Origin: Saprospiraceae bacterium
Lineage (GTDB): Bacteria > Bacteroidota > Bacteroidia > Chitinophagales > Saprospiraceae
DNA: 64,000 nucleotides
Assembly (NCBI GenBank): GCA_025055285.1
Contig: JANWXM010000013.1
Location: forward strand, 1-64,000
Direction: 5' to 3'
Below, one piece after another: positions 8,867 to 18,561 of the stretch (the first letter of the stretch is position 1; each line of letters starts with the position of its first letter). The position numbers and the translations under genes were made by a program. Below the pieces are notes generated by a model. It saw only the letters and a list, made by a program, of their open reading frames with translations, made no database searches and was not told where the DNA came from.

Positions 8867-9823
8867 TTATTGGGCTTGTTGATAGATGTTTGTATTTTGA
8901 ATAGGTATTGGTGGTTTTTTGCGCTTGAACGTATAGGCGAGGGAAAGCTCGTGTGAACCGAAATTGTACTGCTGGAACGGCCCAAAAGAGAGGTCGTACG
9001 AGTAGAACAGGTTGAAGCGATTGAATCGAGTGCCTATGAGAAATGCCATAGAGCCGCGGGTGTTTGGCCGATAAGTGATGCCTGCGATGAGTTTGCCTTC
9101 CATGAAGTGGCTTTGAAGATTAAGGTCTACTTGGAAAGGTACGTCGCGAATGCTCCGCACGGCAATGGAGGGTAACAGCTTGAAATTGTGTTGGTAGAAG
9201 TTGAGTATGCCACCGAGTTGGAGAATGAAATGGCGTAGACCTGCCCCCGTTTCGTCTCGCGGTTCTTCTGTGGGTATTTCGTCTAGGCGAGCACGGATAG
9301 CAGTAGGCAGCACAATACTGATAAACATAGCCTCATCGTACAATAGGTGCGCCCCGAAGGAAGAAGTAAAAATTTGTTGGCCGACTACGCCCGCCTCGAG
9401 CACGTCATCGCGCGCATCTACTAGAGGATTGGTCAATATATTATTGTTCAGCCGGCGGCGCAGAAACTCTGTAGTTAAGCCCAGGCCTACTTCTGCGCGG
9501 TCTATTTTGAAGCGAAAGGAGTAAATACCTTGGAGGCGCGAAACAACCTGGTCTCCAACATGTTCAGTGAATAAACTACCGCCAAGCCCTAACTTATCAC
9601 CCACTGGACCGGTATAGAGGAATGTATAGCTTTGCGGTGCGCCAGGAAAACCAGCCCAAGAATGACGCGCATTTGCTAAAAAGAGGAATTCGTTGCCAAA
9701 TCCCGCGACAGCAGGGTTAATAAGGTTTTGGAAAACCTGATACTGAGAATAAATGGCCTGCTCTTGGGTGAATCCATGTGTAACCCAGAGGCCAAACATC
9801 AAGGCGTAAGTGATTTTTTTCAT
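8867..9823 (-). CDS. PorP/SprF-family type IX secretion outer-membrane protein
   Basis: This 318-residue outer-membrane protein starts with a signal peptide ending near GFTQ. The family opening follows: E-Q-A-I-Y-S-Q-Y, then N-L-I-N-P-A-V-A-G, and H-S-W-x-G-F-P-G-A-P-Q-S. A beta-barrel pattern runs to the end, with the typical F-G-S-H-E-L-S-L strand near the C-terminus. Members such as SprF of Flavobacterium are needed to secrete SprB-like cargo with type B sorting domains. The next gene upstream in the same orientation is exactly such a cargo, 96 bases away, so this is probably its dedicated partner. A strong terminator follows. Confidence 0.92.
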   Translation of the reverse strand: MKKITYALMFGLWVTHGFTQEQAIYSQYQVFQNLINPAVAGFGNEFLFLANARHSWAGFPGAPQSYTFLYTGPVGDKLGLGGSLFTEHVGDQVVSRLQGIYSFRFKIDRAEVGLGLTTEFLRRRLNNNILTNPLVDARDDVLEAGVVGQQIFTSSFGAHLLYDEAMFISIVLPTAIRARLDEIPTEEPRDETGAGLRHFILQLGGILNFYQHNFKLLPSIAVRSIRDVPFQVDLNLQSHFMEGKLIAGITYRPNTRGSMAFLIGTRFNRFNLFYSYDLSFGPFQQYNFGSHELSLAYTFKRKKPPIPIQNTNIYQQAQ

Positions 9824-9919
9824 GGCAAAATCGTTAATGGGAAAATTATGTGAGGCTGTTGGTGCACTCGCCCGCTTCTTTTCTTATGGAAGGTGCCGGA
9901 CGAACGCAAGAATAGAGCA

Positions 9920-12900
9920 TTAACGAATAAGATTGATAGAGCCCTTAAATTCGTGAGGTTCGTTCTGAATAAGTACTTTCAAGACGTAATAGTAAACACC
10001 TTCAGGCAGGACAGCACCTTTGCTGGTACGACCCTCCCAGCGTTTCGTGTTGTTGTCGTAGCCCTCCACCTGGTATACGAGTTGCCCCCATCGGTTGTAT
10101 ACCTCAAAGGTATTTACAGGATAATCTTCGATGCAAGTAATGAGCGCGTAGTCGTTTTGTCCATCGCTGCCGGCGGGTGTAATGACCGGGCGCACTAAGA
10201 AACACCCATCAGGAGGATAAGGCACTCGGGCTCGACCCGTAGCCAAGCAGCCGTTGGCGTCCTTAACAATAAACTCTAACAGCTCACCCGGGCAGAGATT
10301 CTCTGCTCGTGCTTCGTTTCCTTTTTTCCCGGTGGTCAGGGACGACCACGTGAAGGAAAGCGGTGGAATACCCGCCGATACGAGGGCAATCACCTCTCCA
10401 TCGCAGAGGGAGAAATTCTCAGGAGGCAAGAAAGAGTACTGAAACTCCAACGGCGCAGGCTCAGTAACAGTAAAAGTAAGGATACTCTGTACCTTGTTAG
10501 CGTCGGTAATCGTCACGCGATGCTCGCCGCCACACAGCTGAGTAGCCGTAGAGAAGCCTCCCAACGGCACATTGACGTCCACCTGTCCAGTGGGCCATTG
10601 AATCCGGTAAGGCGGCACACCTCCAACAGCCGACACCGAAACCCTACCGTCACAGTGACCATCGCAACTGACGCCAAACCCGTTATAATTACTTTGTGTA
10701 ACTGAACTACCTACGATGGAAGGCGGGAACGTCAAATTGCCCTGCCACGTGGCTGTACACCCAAGAGAATCGGTTACCGTGACGCTGTAGGGACCGCCGC
10801 ACAGTCTATTGTTTATCGGAGTGTTGACACCATTATTCCAACTTACAGTAAAATTACCCACATGGCCATTGACTACAACCGATGCTACGCCATCGCAAAC
10901 CGTAGCGCCACTTACCGCAAAGCCATTGTAGTTAGACAAAACGTTGACATTAGCTACTGTAACCTGCGATAGGGAAGGAATAGTCACTGTAGGACACTGT
11001 CGCGCCACCTTGCTTTCGTCGATGACTGTACACGTATATACCCCTGGGGGCACTTGGGTAAGGTTCTGCATCGTGGCAGAGAAACCACCCGGTCCGCTCC
11101 ACTGAAACTGATAAGTAGGCCCATCACCTCCCGTTACGGAGATAATAGCAGCACCATTGCTCCCATTGGCACACGTAGCTGGCGTTATTTGCACGACTTT
11201 GCATTCGAAAGATGCATATGTGCGCACAAGGACGAAATTATAGACGCTAGTGCAACCCGAATTAACGTTTGTGACAGTAACTACATAAGTGCCCGAATCC
11301 AGATTATTCACAACGGGCGTCGTGGGCCCGTGTTGCCATCTATAAATTAGATTGGCATTCGACGGTATGGGCGTCAAGGTAATAACGCCATTTTTCATAT
11401 CGTCGAAGGGAGGAGTAAACGACGAACCCACCACTGCCGGCTCGCGCTGAGTAATAACAATATCCTTAAGGACAAAGTTATTCCCTGCGCCGTCTGCCAA
11501 GCCAACCTCGTATTGCCCGGAGGGCAAATTGCAAATCTGGAAAGTGTCCTTATTCGGAAAAATTGTTTGATTAGAAGGATTCGGCGGCAATTTGCTCAGC
11601 ATAATGGATACAGGAGGAACAGCACCAGCAGGAATGTTAATCGTTATACACCCGTCGTTATTGCAAGCACCTTGAATGTTGCTGACAGTAGCTCCAATTA
11701 AAATATTAGTCGTAGGAACTTCATAAGTGAATGTTGCCGTACAATTATTGGCATCTGTGATAGTCAAACTATAAGTTCCATAAGAGAGCCCACTGATATT
11801 TTGTTGATTGGACGTGAAATTGTTTGGGCCTTTCCAACGGAACGACAGTGGTGCCGTGCCTCCGCTTACATTGTTCAATGTGATAGAGCCAAGCGTCAGA
11901 CCGTCCTGAGGTTTAATGTCGACACTGCTGACCGAGATGGGCTGAGGCACGTTAACGACGATGGGCGGTGCTTCTACGGTACACCCTTTGCTATCTGTAA
12001 TTGTAGGTATGTAAGAACCACCACTAAGGTTTTGAAGCGTTGTGCCCGTCTGATTACCTGGCCATTGTACTGTGTAAGGAGCTCCATTACCACCACTTGG
12101 AGCCAACGTAATAGAGCCGTCATTTCCGCCTGGGCACTTAACGTGTTGGACAGTTGGGTTTGCGGAAATAGCTGCAGTGGGCCCTCCTACGACGACGGGT
12201 GTACTAAGGGTGGCCGAACAATTTCGAGCATCTGTAGCAATTACGGTGTAAGAGCCCGGCGCTAAATTATTCGGATTCAGGCTTGTAGATACGGTTTGGG
12301 TGCCTAACCTCCATTGTACGTTGTAGGGAGAGGTGCCGCCTGCTATCGTTACTGCAGCAGAGCCGTTGTTTGTGCCAAAGCAAGTAGCAGGCGTTGGCGT
12401 CCCCGAGAGCGTTACAGAAAGAGGCGACTGCGGCTGCGTTACCTCGTAGTTAAAGCTTCGCGAGCACTGATTTGCGTCGCGCACCGTTAAGGTATAGGTG
12501 CCGGCTACTAAGCCAGAGATGTTTTTGGTCGTAGCGGTGAATCCCCCTGGGCCACTCCAAGAGAAAGTATGAGCGCCCGTGCCTCCGGTGGGATTAGGAA
12601 GTGCAATAGAACCATTGTTGCCTCCGTGACAAGACACAGGATTGATGACCACTAACGATTGCGTAATCTGAATTTGAGCAGGGGCCGCTACCTGTACACC
12701 TGAAAGTGTATGGGTGCAGCCTTTGGTGTCAGATATGGTCACACTATATGCTCCCGCGGCTAAACCCGTAATGCTTGGGCTAGTTGTTTTGTTCGTGTAT
12801 GAGGGCCCGACCCAGTCGTATGTATAGCCAGGGTTTCCTCCCGAAGTAGTTAGGGTGATGGAGCCATCTTGACCACCCGGGCAGGTTACATTGACCACGG

Positions 12901-14554
12901 TCGCGTTGGATGAAATGGGTTGCGGTTGGCCTACCGTAGCCGTACCCGTAGCCGTTAAGCCACTAGCTACGGTTACTGTTATAGTGTAGGTACCGGGCAA
13001 TAAGTTCTTGATCAGGGTATCGGTAGTTGTTCCGTTGCCGCTGGGACCTGTCCAACTAAAGTTTGTTGCAGGCCCACCTTGAATAAGCTGAGCAGAAATG
13101 GACCCCGTTGCTGAGCCATTGCAAGCTGCATTTGAGGGCTTCAGCTGAAGCACTGGCGGAATCAGGGCACTTATGTACACCCTGCCGTTGATCAACCAAG
13201 GCGTTATTTCACCCTTCTTATCTTGGAAGACTTCGATGGGGAATCCGCTGAAACCAACAAAGTTGACGGGCGATGTCTTTCCGGTATCGCCAACGGCAGT
13301 AAAGCAAAGGCTGAAGATGATAGTATTATCTGGAAGGGTTCTACCTATTCCGTTCGGGTCAAACCAGGTGAACCGTACTTCACCAGGGGGATTGGTGTTG
13401 AACATAGAGGCGTTGAGCCCTAACGGATTTGAACCGAACTGAATGGGAGGATTCAGCTGCAGCAAACTCGGGTTATAGGTAATGCCTAGTTGAATAGAAC
13501 TGATGTCTTTGAAATTTTTCACGCGAATGTCTACACAACCCGAGTTTCCTTTCACTATAGTATCTTTTTCTGCAATAAAATGCACCGAATTTGAATCAGG
13601 AGGAGGCGCTACTACAAAAATGGTGTCTCGTACGGCAGTGCCGGGTTCCCAAACATTCTTACTGTTCTTATCGATGGCTTCCTCTTGCGTTCCTCCACTG
13701 GGAGGAAAACCTTTGGCGTCAATCGTGATGACAGAATAGCTGCCTACAGGGCCAATGGCGCGGAAACACACTTCATAGATAGCAGCTCCGTCTGGGCGCG
13801 TAACGCCTGTAACATTTTGGTCGTACCAACTCAAAATCAGGTTATTCGAATTCGGAGGCTGTACACTAAAAGTGGAGGCATCTAGAAAGGGTAAGTTGTA
13901 GGCGCCCGTGCTTTGATAGCGCAGTACGGCAGTATCCCAATGCATGACATAGGAGAGGGAAACGATGTCCTTGAATCCCTTGACGGTGATGGGCATGCAA
14001 CCTACCTTGCCTTTCTCTATGAAGAGCTTATTGGCGCGGATTTGAAAATTTGCCGGCGGCCCTCCTGTGCCTACGACCGTTGCTCCACCGTTGCTAAAGT
14101 TGACCTGGACGTTCTGGCCGTTGCGCACTACCTCAATGCCTGGCGATACGTTGGCTAAATTCACAACCGATGAACCTGCTTGCTTTATGCGAAAACGAAG
14201 TGATAAAAGTGTCGAGTTATTAGCCAGCGTTAAACCATTCGGGTATTGAAAGGCATCCGGAAACCACGACACCGTGACTTTCCCAGGCTGTACATTGTAG
14301 TTAGCCGCTGTAAAGCCTGGCAACGTCGTGGTGGTTAGGCTCACGAATTCTAACAGTGTGTTGTTGAAAGTGATCGGAAACTGCAAAGAGGCAATGTTGG
14401 TAAAGTTTTGTACCTTCAATTGCAGCGTTATAGTGTCACCGTAGTTGGCGTTCAAAGAAGACGGCGAGAAAGTAGTAATCAGGCTTTGGCCTGACGTTGC
14501 CACGCTACTGATTAACAGACTTGCCGCAAGAAGCGTAGGGAAAATCGGTCTCAT
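9920..14554 (-). CDS. Giant T9SS surface protein: three cohesin-like domains, SprB repeats, type B sorting domain
   Basis: This is a predicted cell-surface or released adhesin of 1544 residues. The frame is open to 14728, but the ATG at 14554 begins a proper signal peptide ending near SGQS. Three cohesin-like beta-sandwich domains lie at about residues 22-160, 170-315 and 322-462, each with the V-x-N-F/V-K-x-F-x-D-I pattern. Then come about twelve SprB-type repeats (residues ~470-1440; C-x-G-x-x-x-G-S-I ... G-G ... W ... G-x-Y-x-x-x-x-x-D). The last ~95 residues form the gliding-motility-associated type B sorting domain (FEVYNRWGQLVY ... LPEGVYYYVL). Related repeats occur in SprB, the mobile adhesin of gliding bacteria. 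The neighbours are a smaller cohesin protein upstream and PorP/SprF downstream. The ligand is unknown. Confidence 0.92.
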   Translation of the reverse strand: MRPIFPTLLAASLLISSVATSGQSLITTFSPSSLNANYGDTITLQLKVQNFTNIASLQFPITFNNTLLEFVSLTTTTLPGFTAANYNVQPGKVTVSWFPDAFQYPNGLTLANNSTLLSLRFRIKQAGSSVVNLANVSPGIEVVRNGQNVQVNFSNGGATVVGTGGPPANFQIRANKLFIEKGKVGCMPITVKGFKDIVSLSYVMHWDTAVLRYQSTGAYNLPFLDASTFSVQPPNSNNLILSWYDQNVTGVTRPDGAAIYEVCFRAIGPVGSYSVITIDAKGFPPSGGTQEEAIDKNSKNVWEPGTAVRDTIFVVAPPPDSNSVHFIAEKDTIVKGNSGCVDIRVKNFKDISSIQLGITYNPSLLQLNPPIQFGSNPLGLNASMFNTNPPGEVRFTWFDPNGIGRTLPDNTIIFSLCFTAVGDTGKTSPVNFVGFSGFPIEVFQDKKGEITPWLINGRVYISALIPPVLQLKPSNAACNGSATGSISAQLIQGGPATNFSWTGPSGNGTTTDTLIKNLLPGTYTITVTVASGLTATGTATVGQPQPISSNATVVNVTCPGGQDGSITLTTSGGNPGYTYDWVGPSYTNKTTSPSITGLAAGAYSVTISDTKGCTHTLSGVQVAAPAQIQITQSLVVINPVSCHGGNNGSIALPNPTGGTGAHTFSWSGPGGFTATTKNISGLVAGTYTLTVRDANQCSRSFNYEVTQPQSPLSVTLSGTPTPATCFGTNNGSAAVTIAGGTSPYNVQWRLGTQTVSTSLNPNNLAPGSYTVIATDARNCSATLSTPVVVGGPTAAISANPTVQHVKCPGGNDGSITLAPSGGNGAPYTVQWPGNQTGTTLQNLSGGSYIPTITDSKGCTVEAPPIVVNVPQPISVSSVDIKPQDGLTLGSITLNNVSGGTAPLSFRWKGPNNFTSNQQNISGLSYGTYSLTITDANNCTATFTYEVPTTNILIGATVSNIQGACNNDGCITINIPAGAVPPVSIMLSKLPPNPSNQTIFPNKDTFQICNLPSGQYEVGLADGAGNNFVLKDIVITQREPAVVGSSFTPPFDDMKNGVITLTPIPSNANLIYRWQHGPTTPVVNNLDSGTYVVTVTNVNSGCTSVYNFVLVRTYASFECKVVQITPATCANGSNGAAIISVTGGDGPTYQFQWSGPGGFSATMQNLTQVPPGVYTCTVIDESKVARQCPTVTIPSLSQVTVANVNVLSNYNGFAVSGATVCDGVASVVVNGHVGNFTVSWNNGVNTPINNRLCGGPYSVTVTDSLGCTATWQGNLTFPPSIVGSSVTQSNYNGFGVSCDGHCDGRVSVSAVGGVPPYRIQWPTGQVDVNVPLGGFSTATQLCGGEHRVTITDANKVQSILTFTVTEPAPLEFQYSFLPPENFSLCDGEVIALVSAGIPPLSFTWSSLTTGKKGNEARAENLCPGELLEFIVKDANGCLATGRARVPYPPDGCFLVRPVITPAGSDGQNDYALITCIEDYPVNTFEVYNRWGQLVYQVEGYDNNTKRWEGRTSKGAVLPEGVYYYVLKVLIQNEPHEFKGSINLIR
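10235..13147 (-). repeat. Tandem SprB-type repeats within the adhesin gene
   Basis: About twelve diverged units of roughly 75-85 codons lie within the coding sequence. Most begin with a Cys-x-Gly-x-x-x-Gly-Ser-Ile-like motif and contain a Gly-Gly turn, a Trp and a closing Tyr/Val-Thr-x-x-Asp. Two or three units have lost the leading Cys. They are visible as protein repeats rather than as DNA identity. Confidence 0.8.
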
Positions 14555-14595
14555 CTTTAATGAAAAATAGGGATGATGAAGGAATAAGGAACTCG

Positions 14596-15411
14596 TCATA
14601 GTCGAACCAAAGGCTGAATACTTACCTGAGTTTTCGTATGAAGGACTAAAAAGTAAACACCACTTCTTGGCAACTGGGAAGAGGCAATTTCTATGCCATG
14701 CTGGCCTTCCGGAAGCACAGAGTGCCAACTTTTAACTTCTCTCCCAGCAGCATCGATTAAGAGCAGATAAATTTCCGCTACGCTGCTCAGTTCAAATGCA
14801 ACAACGGTGCTTTCTAAAAAGGGATTTGGGCAAACTCGAAGGGAAAGAAGCTCGGCGCCGTTCGGCCTTGCAACGGTATTTACTGAAAAGCCAACGGCGA
14901 CGTATCCGTGTTTTAAGAAGCAGTCTTTCATGCGCAGAGGCGGAGGAGTAACTGGATTTCCGGCTTTCGTCACTTCGAAATCCGTAGGCGGAATTTCCGT
15001 AAATACTACAGGCGTGCCCTGCCCATTTTGACCTTTGACACCGAATTTTACTATAAAAATAGAAGTACTGTCAGGAAGCGATACGCCGGTCTTTACGTTG
15101 GTCGTATTCCAAGAAAATCGCAAAATACCTTGGCTTGTTTCGTTTGTATTAAAATTATTTATTGTTAAGCTCGGAAGATTGAAATTCAACACACTCAGAT
15201 AATTGATCACATTCGGATCCCATTGCAGAACAAATTGTACTCCAACAATACTGTCGAAATTTGCTACCCGCACGGGCAGGTTCACTACTTCACCCGGTTT
15301 GGCATTGTTCACCACTGGCAGGCAAAAAGTTACTTTCTTCTCCGCGTAAAGCGTTGGCAGGCTTAACGCGATGAAGAGAATGCTCCAAATTTTACGGGAG
15401 ATTAAGCGCAT
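14596..15411 (-). CDS. Cohesin-domain protein with T9SS type A sorting domain
   Basis: This secreted protein of 271 residues has a signal peptide (RKIWSILFIALSLPTLYA), one cohesin-like domain (about residues 23-165; V-V-N-L-P-V-R-V-A-N-F-D-S-I-V) and a C-terminal type A T9SS sorting domain. The last starts at CPNPF, contains L-L-I-D-A-A-G-R-E-V, and ends in Leu-Val-Arg-Leu. The ATG at 15411 gives the best signal peptide; another ATG at 15426 adds five residues. It is 41 bases upstream of the giant cohesin/SprB gene and has the same domain type, so the pair probably arose by duplication and is co-expressed. No dockerin-like partner is visible in the window. Confidence 0.85.
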   Translation of the reverse strand: MRLISRKIWSILFIALSLPTLYAEKKVTFCLPVVNNAKPGEVVNLPVRVANFDSIVGVQFVLQWDPNVINYLSVLNFNLPSLTINNFNTNETSQGILRFSWNTTNVKTGVSLPDSTSIFIVKFGVKGQNGQGTPVVFTEIPPTDFEVTKAGNPVTPPPLRMKDCFLKHGYVAVGFSVNTVARPNGAELLSLRVCPNPFLESTVVAFELSSVAEIYLLLIDAAGREVKSWHSVLPEGQHGIEIASSQLPRSGVYFLVLHTKTQVSIQPLVRL

Positions 15412-15674
15412 AGAAGGAAAAAACACATACAGATCCGTTGAAAAAAGCTAGCATGTCGGGCAATGGCCCTCAGCTTCTGCTGGTCAAGCAAGAGAAGAAC
15501 CTCTATTTATCCCGAAAAAAATGAGTGAATGTATTTTTCAGTCCAAAAAGTGCGCCAAAGTTCTGATAAAATGGCTGACTCATCCAATAATGCGGCTGTT
15601 AGCTTGCTTAACCCCTCAATTTTTGACCCTTGCATTAGTTTTCTCTCTGCTTGCAGGAAGGAATTATTTTCTTT

Positions 15675-16592
15675 TCAAAGTCCTTCGAACAAGCGCGGGC
15701 GGATGACCTGGCGGTTGTAGCAATCGTAAAATTCGCGCACCTCGTAACTTTTGGGCAGCCCTTGCCAATCTAAGTAAAAGTTGTTTGGCGGTAAGGTAGG
15801 GGTATAATCCTCTACAAAAATCTCCAATAAATAACTCGAAGGGAGACTTTCTTCTTGTGCAAACCAAGCAGAGAGGTTGTCCCGTGGCACCTCTTCTTGC
15901 CGTTTTGGCATCACCTCCTCCTTAGCGTGGCGCTCTTCCCAGGAGCGATAGCGGAAATACGTAGGCAAGCCGCTGTGTCGCTCGATGCCAAAGAGCACTC
16001 GGTAATGAAGGCGTCCCTGGGATGTATCTGTTTTCGTCCAGTTTGCGCCTATGAGCGTGCATGGCTTCTGGCCAATGAGCGTATCGCCTAAAGTTTGGTA
16101 GGGTGGAATGCCGAAGTCTTGGCGCATGCCGTAATATTTGCGCACTGTGGGCTCATGCATCAAAAGTGGCACGAAGAAAAATATGTAGCCATGGTGAAAT
16201 TGATATTGCTCGGGGTCTAGGCGATGCAGGTCATAGCGCTGAACAAGGCTATCGCCGTAGACGACGTATTTGTAGCGCCCGTCAAAGACAATATGAAGGG
16301 CATGCTGCTCACTATGAGGATACTTTGTACTCAGATCTGCCTCATACCGTAAACCACGCCGCCCGTCGAAGTGCTCAAAGCGAGAAAAGGCTACTTGCCC
16401 GCGATGAAAGATAGTATCGTTGCCGTAACTATACTTTTCTATGGCTCGAATGCGATAACTTCCGTATTGTACGCGCTCCGCGCTGTCCAGCGCGGCGATG
16501 AGCAGCGGATGAGTCACTTGCGCCATCAACTCAGCAGCCGCCGCGAAAACACATATGTGAAAAGTCAAGGAAATGAGGATACGCCTTGCCAT
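15675..16592 (-). CDS. Secreted protein of unknown function (LolA-like fold possible)
   Basis: This 305-residue protein has a signal peptide ending near ELMAQ. Its beta-rich middle contains Y-x-Y-G-N-D-T-I-F-H-R-G, F-S-R-x-x-x-F-D-G-R-R-G-L-R-Y and F-D-G-R-Y-K-Y-V-V-Y-G-D. The alternation of short strands with a substrate-like tyrosine/phenylalanine groove recalls outer-membrane lipoprotein-sorting and Bacteroidota 'DUF' proteins fused to thioredoxins, but no thioredoxin motif is present. The C-terminal region has L-P-P-N-N-F-Y-L-D-W, frequent in such folds. I cannot name the family. The gene stands alone on the minus strand, 263 bases from the cohesin gene. Confidence 0.6.
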   Translation of the reverse strand: MARRILISLTFHICVFAAAAELMAQVTHPLLIAALDSAERVQYGSYRIRAIEKYSYGNDTIFHRGQVAFSRFEHFDGRRGLRYEADLSTKYPHSEQHALHIVFDGRYKYVVYGDSLVQRYDLHRLDPEQYQFHHGYIFFFVPLLMHEPTVRKYYGMRQDFGIPPYQTLGDTLIGQKPCTLIGANWTKTDTSQGRLHYRVLFGIERHSGLPTYFRYRSWEERHAKEEVMPKRQEEVPRDNLSAWFAQEESLPSSYLLEIFVEDYTPTLPPNNFYLDWQGLPKSYEVREFYDCYNRQVIRPRLFEGL

Positions 16593-17103
16593 AGGCTCCC
16601 AGTTTTATTCATTGGTTCGGGTAGGAAAGGAGCAAAATCGCTCCACTGTAAAATGCTGCTCGGATATATTTTTTTTGCTTCGTAGGGGGCAAGTGAACCC
16701 CGTCTTTTTGACGGCCGTTGTTTGGCTTGAATGACCTCGCCCCGACGTTGCGGATGAAATGCTTTGTCACTGCTGCAATATGCACTCCGCTAAGGCAAAG
16801 GTAAGGTTTAACTCTCTGTCTTCCCTTGGAAAAATATGCTAAAGTGAGAGACTGCAGTTGAAGAGTAGACCTTAAGCAGAGGAGGCAGCTAGGCTGGCCA
16901 CTGACTTTCATATCTTTATGCGAAAATTGGCCAACAGGGGACACGAGCCAAAGCTTTACCTCAACTGAACTATGAGCGGTTGAAAGGAGCAGTTATTCTT
17001 TACTGCGCAAGCATCGCCGCGTTGTTAAATTGATGGATATTAGGTTAATTGTGGATGATTGAGGGCACGAAGTTTGTATTTTTCGCCTTGGAAAGGCTTA
17101 CCG
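16593..17103. other. Non-coding gap between divergent genes
   Basis: About 510 bases contain only implausible short frames. It must contain promoters for both flanking genes, but I found no convincing TAnnTTTG box on either strand and no repeat or RNA gene. Confidence 0.4.
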
Positions 17104-18561
17104 GTGAAAAAAGAGGCAGTTGTGCGATTAGCGTTCTACCTGCGAGGAAGGAAGGTAGCGTGGGCGTTTGGATGGCTCTGCGAAATAGCAGCTGCTTTAG
17201 TGGTAAATGCCCAAAATGCTGGGGACGATGTCCTGGGTGTGCGCATTGACACTATCATTTTGGAGGGCAACAAGCGCACCCGAGCAGAGCTCATTTTGCG
17301 GGAATTAGAGTTTAAGGCAGGAGATACCCTGGCGCTGGCTTCTCTCGCAGAGACTCTGGAGCGCAATCGCCTGCGGGTGATGAACACGAGCTTGTTTTCT
17401 CATTCAACCATTAACCTTCAACCCCTTGAACCGGGCAACCGCCTAGCCGTTCGCCTCTGGTTGAGGGAGATATGGTACCTCTATCCTATGCCCGTGTTTG
17501 AACTGGCCGACCGCAATTTTAACGTGTGGTGGACGGACTTCAATCGCTCACTTAAACGGGTGAATTACGGCATCAGTTCCGTGCATCTCAACCTAAGTGG
17601 CTGGGCCGATGTGCTCAGGTTAAATTTAAATTTCGGCTACACCAATCGGTACGAGGCTTCTTACGAACGCCCGTGGTTTAATCGCCGACAGACACTGGGC
17701 TTCCGAGCTGCTGCGGGCTTTAGTCGAAATCACGAGGTACAATATGTTACGCGAGGCAATCGCCAGCAATTCGCCTCCGATCCAGACCTATGGTTGCGTC
17801 AGCGGTTATATGCTCATCTTTCTCTCTATTGGAGGCCGGCATTGCTTACTACACATACCTTTACTGCAGAATATCATCACAATCGCATAGACGATACGGT
17901 TGCTCATCAGCTGAATCCATACTTTTTTGGTGAAGGGCGCACTCAACAGCGCTACTTGAGCGCTATCTATCGCTTGGTCACAGACGTGCGCGACGCCCGG
18001 CCCTATCCCCTCAAGGGTTGGCTGATTGCGCTAGAACTACGCCAAAATGGCTTGCTGAAGTCCGATGACCTACATCTTTTTCGCCTTAGCGCCGAAGCCC
18101 ACTATTACAGGTCGTGGAGCAGTCGTTGGAGTTTAGAATTAACCGGAAAGGTGCGTTTTAGCGCTCCACGGCGTCGCCCGCCTTTTAACAACAATCAGGC
18201 CTTGGGTTACGGCGGCGATGTCCTACGCGGTTATGAATTCTTCGTCGTAGACGGCCTTGACTTCGGCTTGCAAAAGACCACATTGCGCTTTTGCCTCTTG
18301 GATGAATATCTCTATTTGGGTAAGTGGATTCCTTTCATTACGCATCTTCCCGCTCGTGTGTTTTTCGCTCTACATCACGATACGGGCTACGTCAACGACC
18401 CGTTCTTTGCTGCAGAAAATCCGCTTTGCAATCGCCTCCTGCGCAGCTACGGATTTGGATTGCATCTGGTATTGCTTTACAACTCAGTGATTCGTTTTGA
18501 ATGGAGTTGGCGCAATACCGGAGGAGGCGGCTTTTATTTAAACTACAATTCTAGATTTTAA
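17104..18561 (+). CDS. Omp85/BamA-TamA-family outer-membrane protein, short form
   Basis: This outer-membrane beta-barrel protein of about 485 residues has a single POTRA-like domain (I-D-T-I-I-L-E-G-N-K-R-T-R-A-E-L-I-L-R-E-L, about residues 50-130) followed by a 16-strand-type barrel. The barrel includes Y-E-R-P-W-F, F-x-A-E-Y-H-H, D-x-R-x-Y-P-L-K-G and G-G-D-V-L-R-G-Y-E, the last matching the conserved Omp85 loop motif (V/I-R-G-Y/F). It ends in Phe. No suitable ATG exists; the GTG at 17104 gives a plausible signal peptide, while an upstream TTG at 17059 would add 15 residues. Proteins of this size help insert or export outer-membrane components. The next gene overlaps the stop codon (TAATG). 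Confidence 0.82.
   Translation: MKKEAVVRLAFYLRGRKVAWAFGWLCEIAAALVVNAQNAGDDVLGVRIDTIILEGNKRTRAELILRELEFKAGDTLALASLAETLERNRLRVMNTSLFSHSTINLQPLEPGNRLAVRLWLREIWYLYPMPVFELADRNFNVWWTDFNRSLKRVNYGISSVHLNLSGWADVLRLNLNFGYTNRYEASYERPWFNRRQTLGFRAAAGFSRNHEVQYVTRGNRQQFASDPDLWLRQRLYAHLSLYWRPALLTTHTFTAEYHHNRIDDTVAHQLNPYFFGEGRTQQRYLSAIYRLVTDVRDARPYPLKGWLIALELRQNGLLKSDDLHLFRLSAEAHYYRSWSSRWSLELTGKVRFSAPRRRPPFNNNQALGYGGDVLRGYEFFVVDGLDFGLQKTTLRFCLLDEYLYLGKWIPFITHLPARVFFALHHDTGYVNDPFFAAENPLCNRLLRSYGFGLHLVLLYNSVIRFEWSWRNTGGGGFYLNYNSRF

Noticed and set aside
11801-12265. 154-codon plus-strand frame inside the adhesin gene
   Set aside because: Shadow of the SprB repeats on the other strand.
9920-14728. Adhesin start at 14728
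   Set aside because: The extra 58 residues overlap the upstream cohesin gene and lack an export signal; the ATG at 14554 begins one.
16609-16944. 111-codon minus-strand frame
   Set aside because: Random-looking composition, no motif, and lies in a gap with divergent genes.
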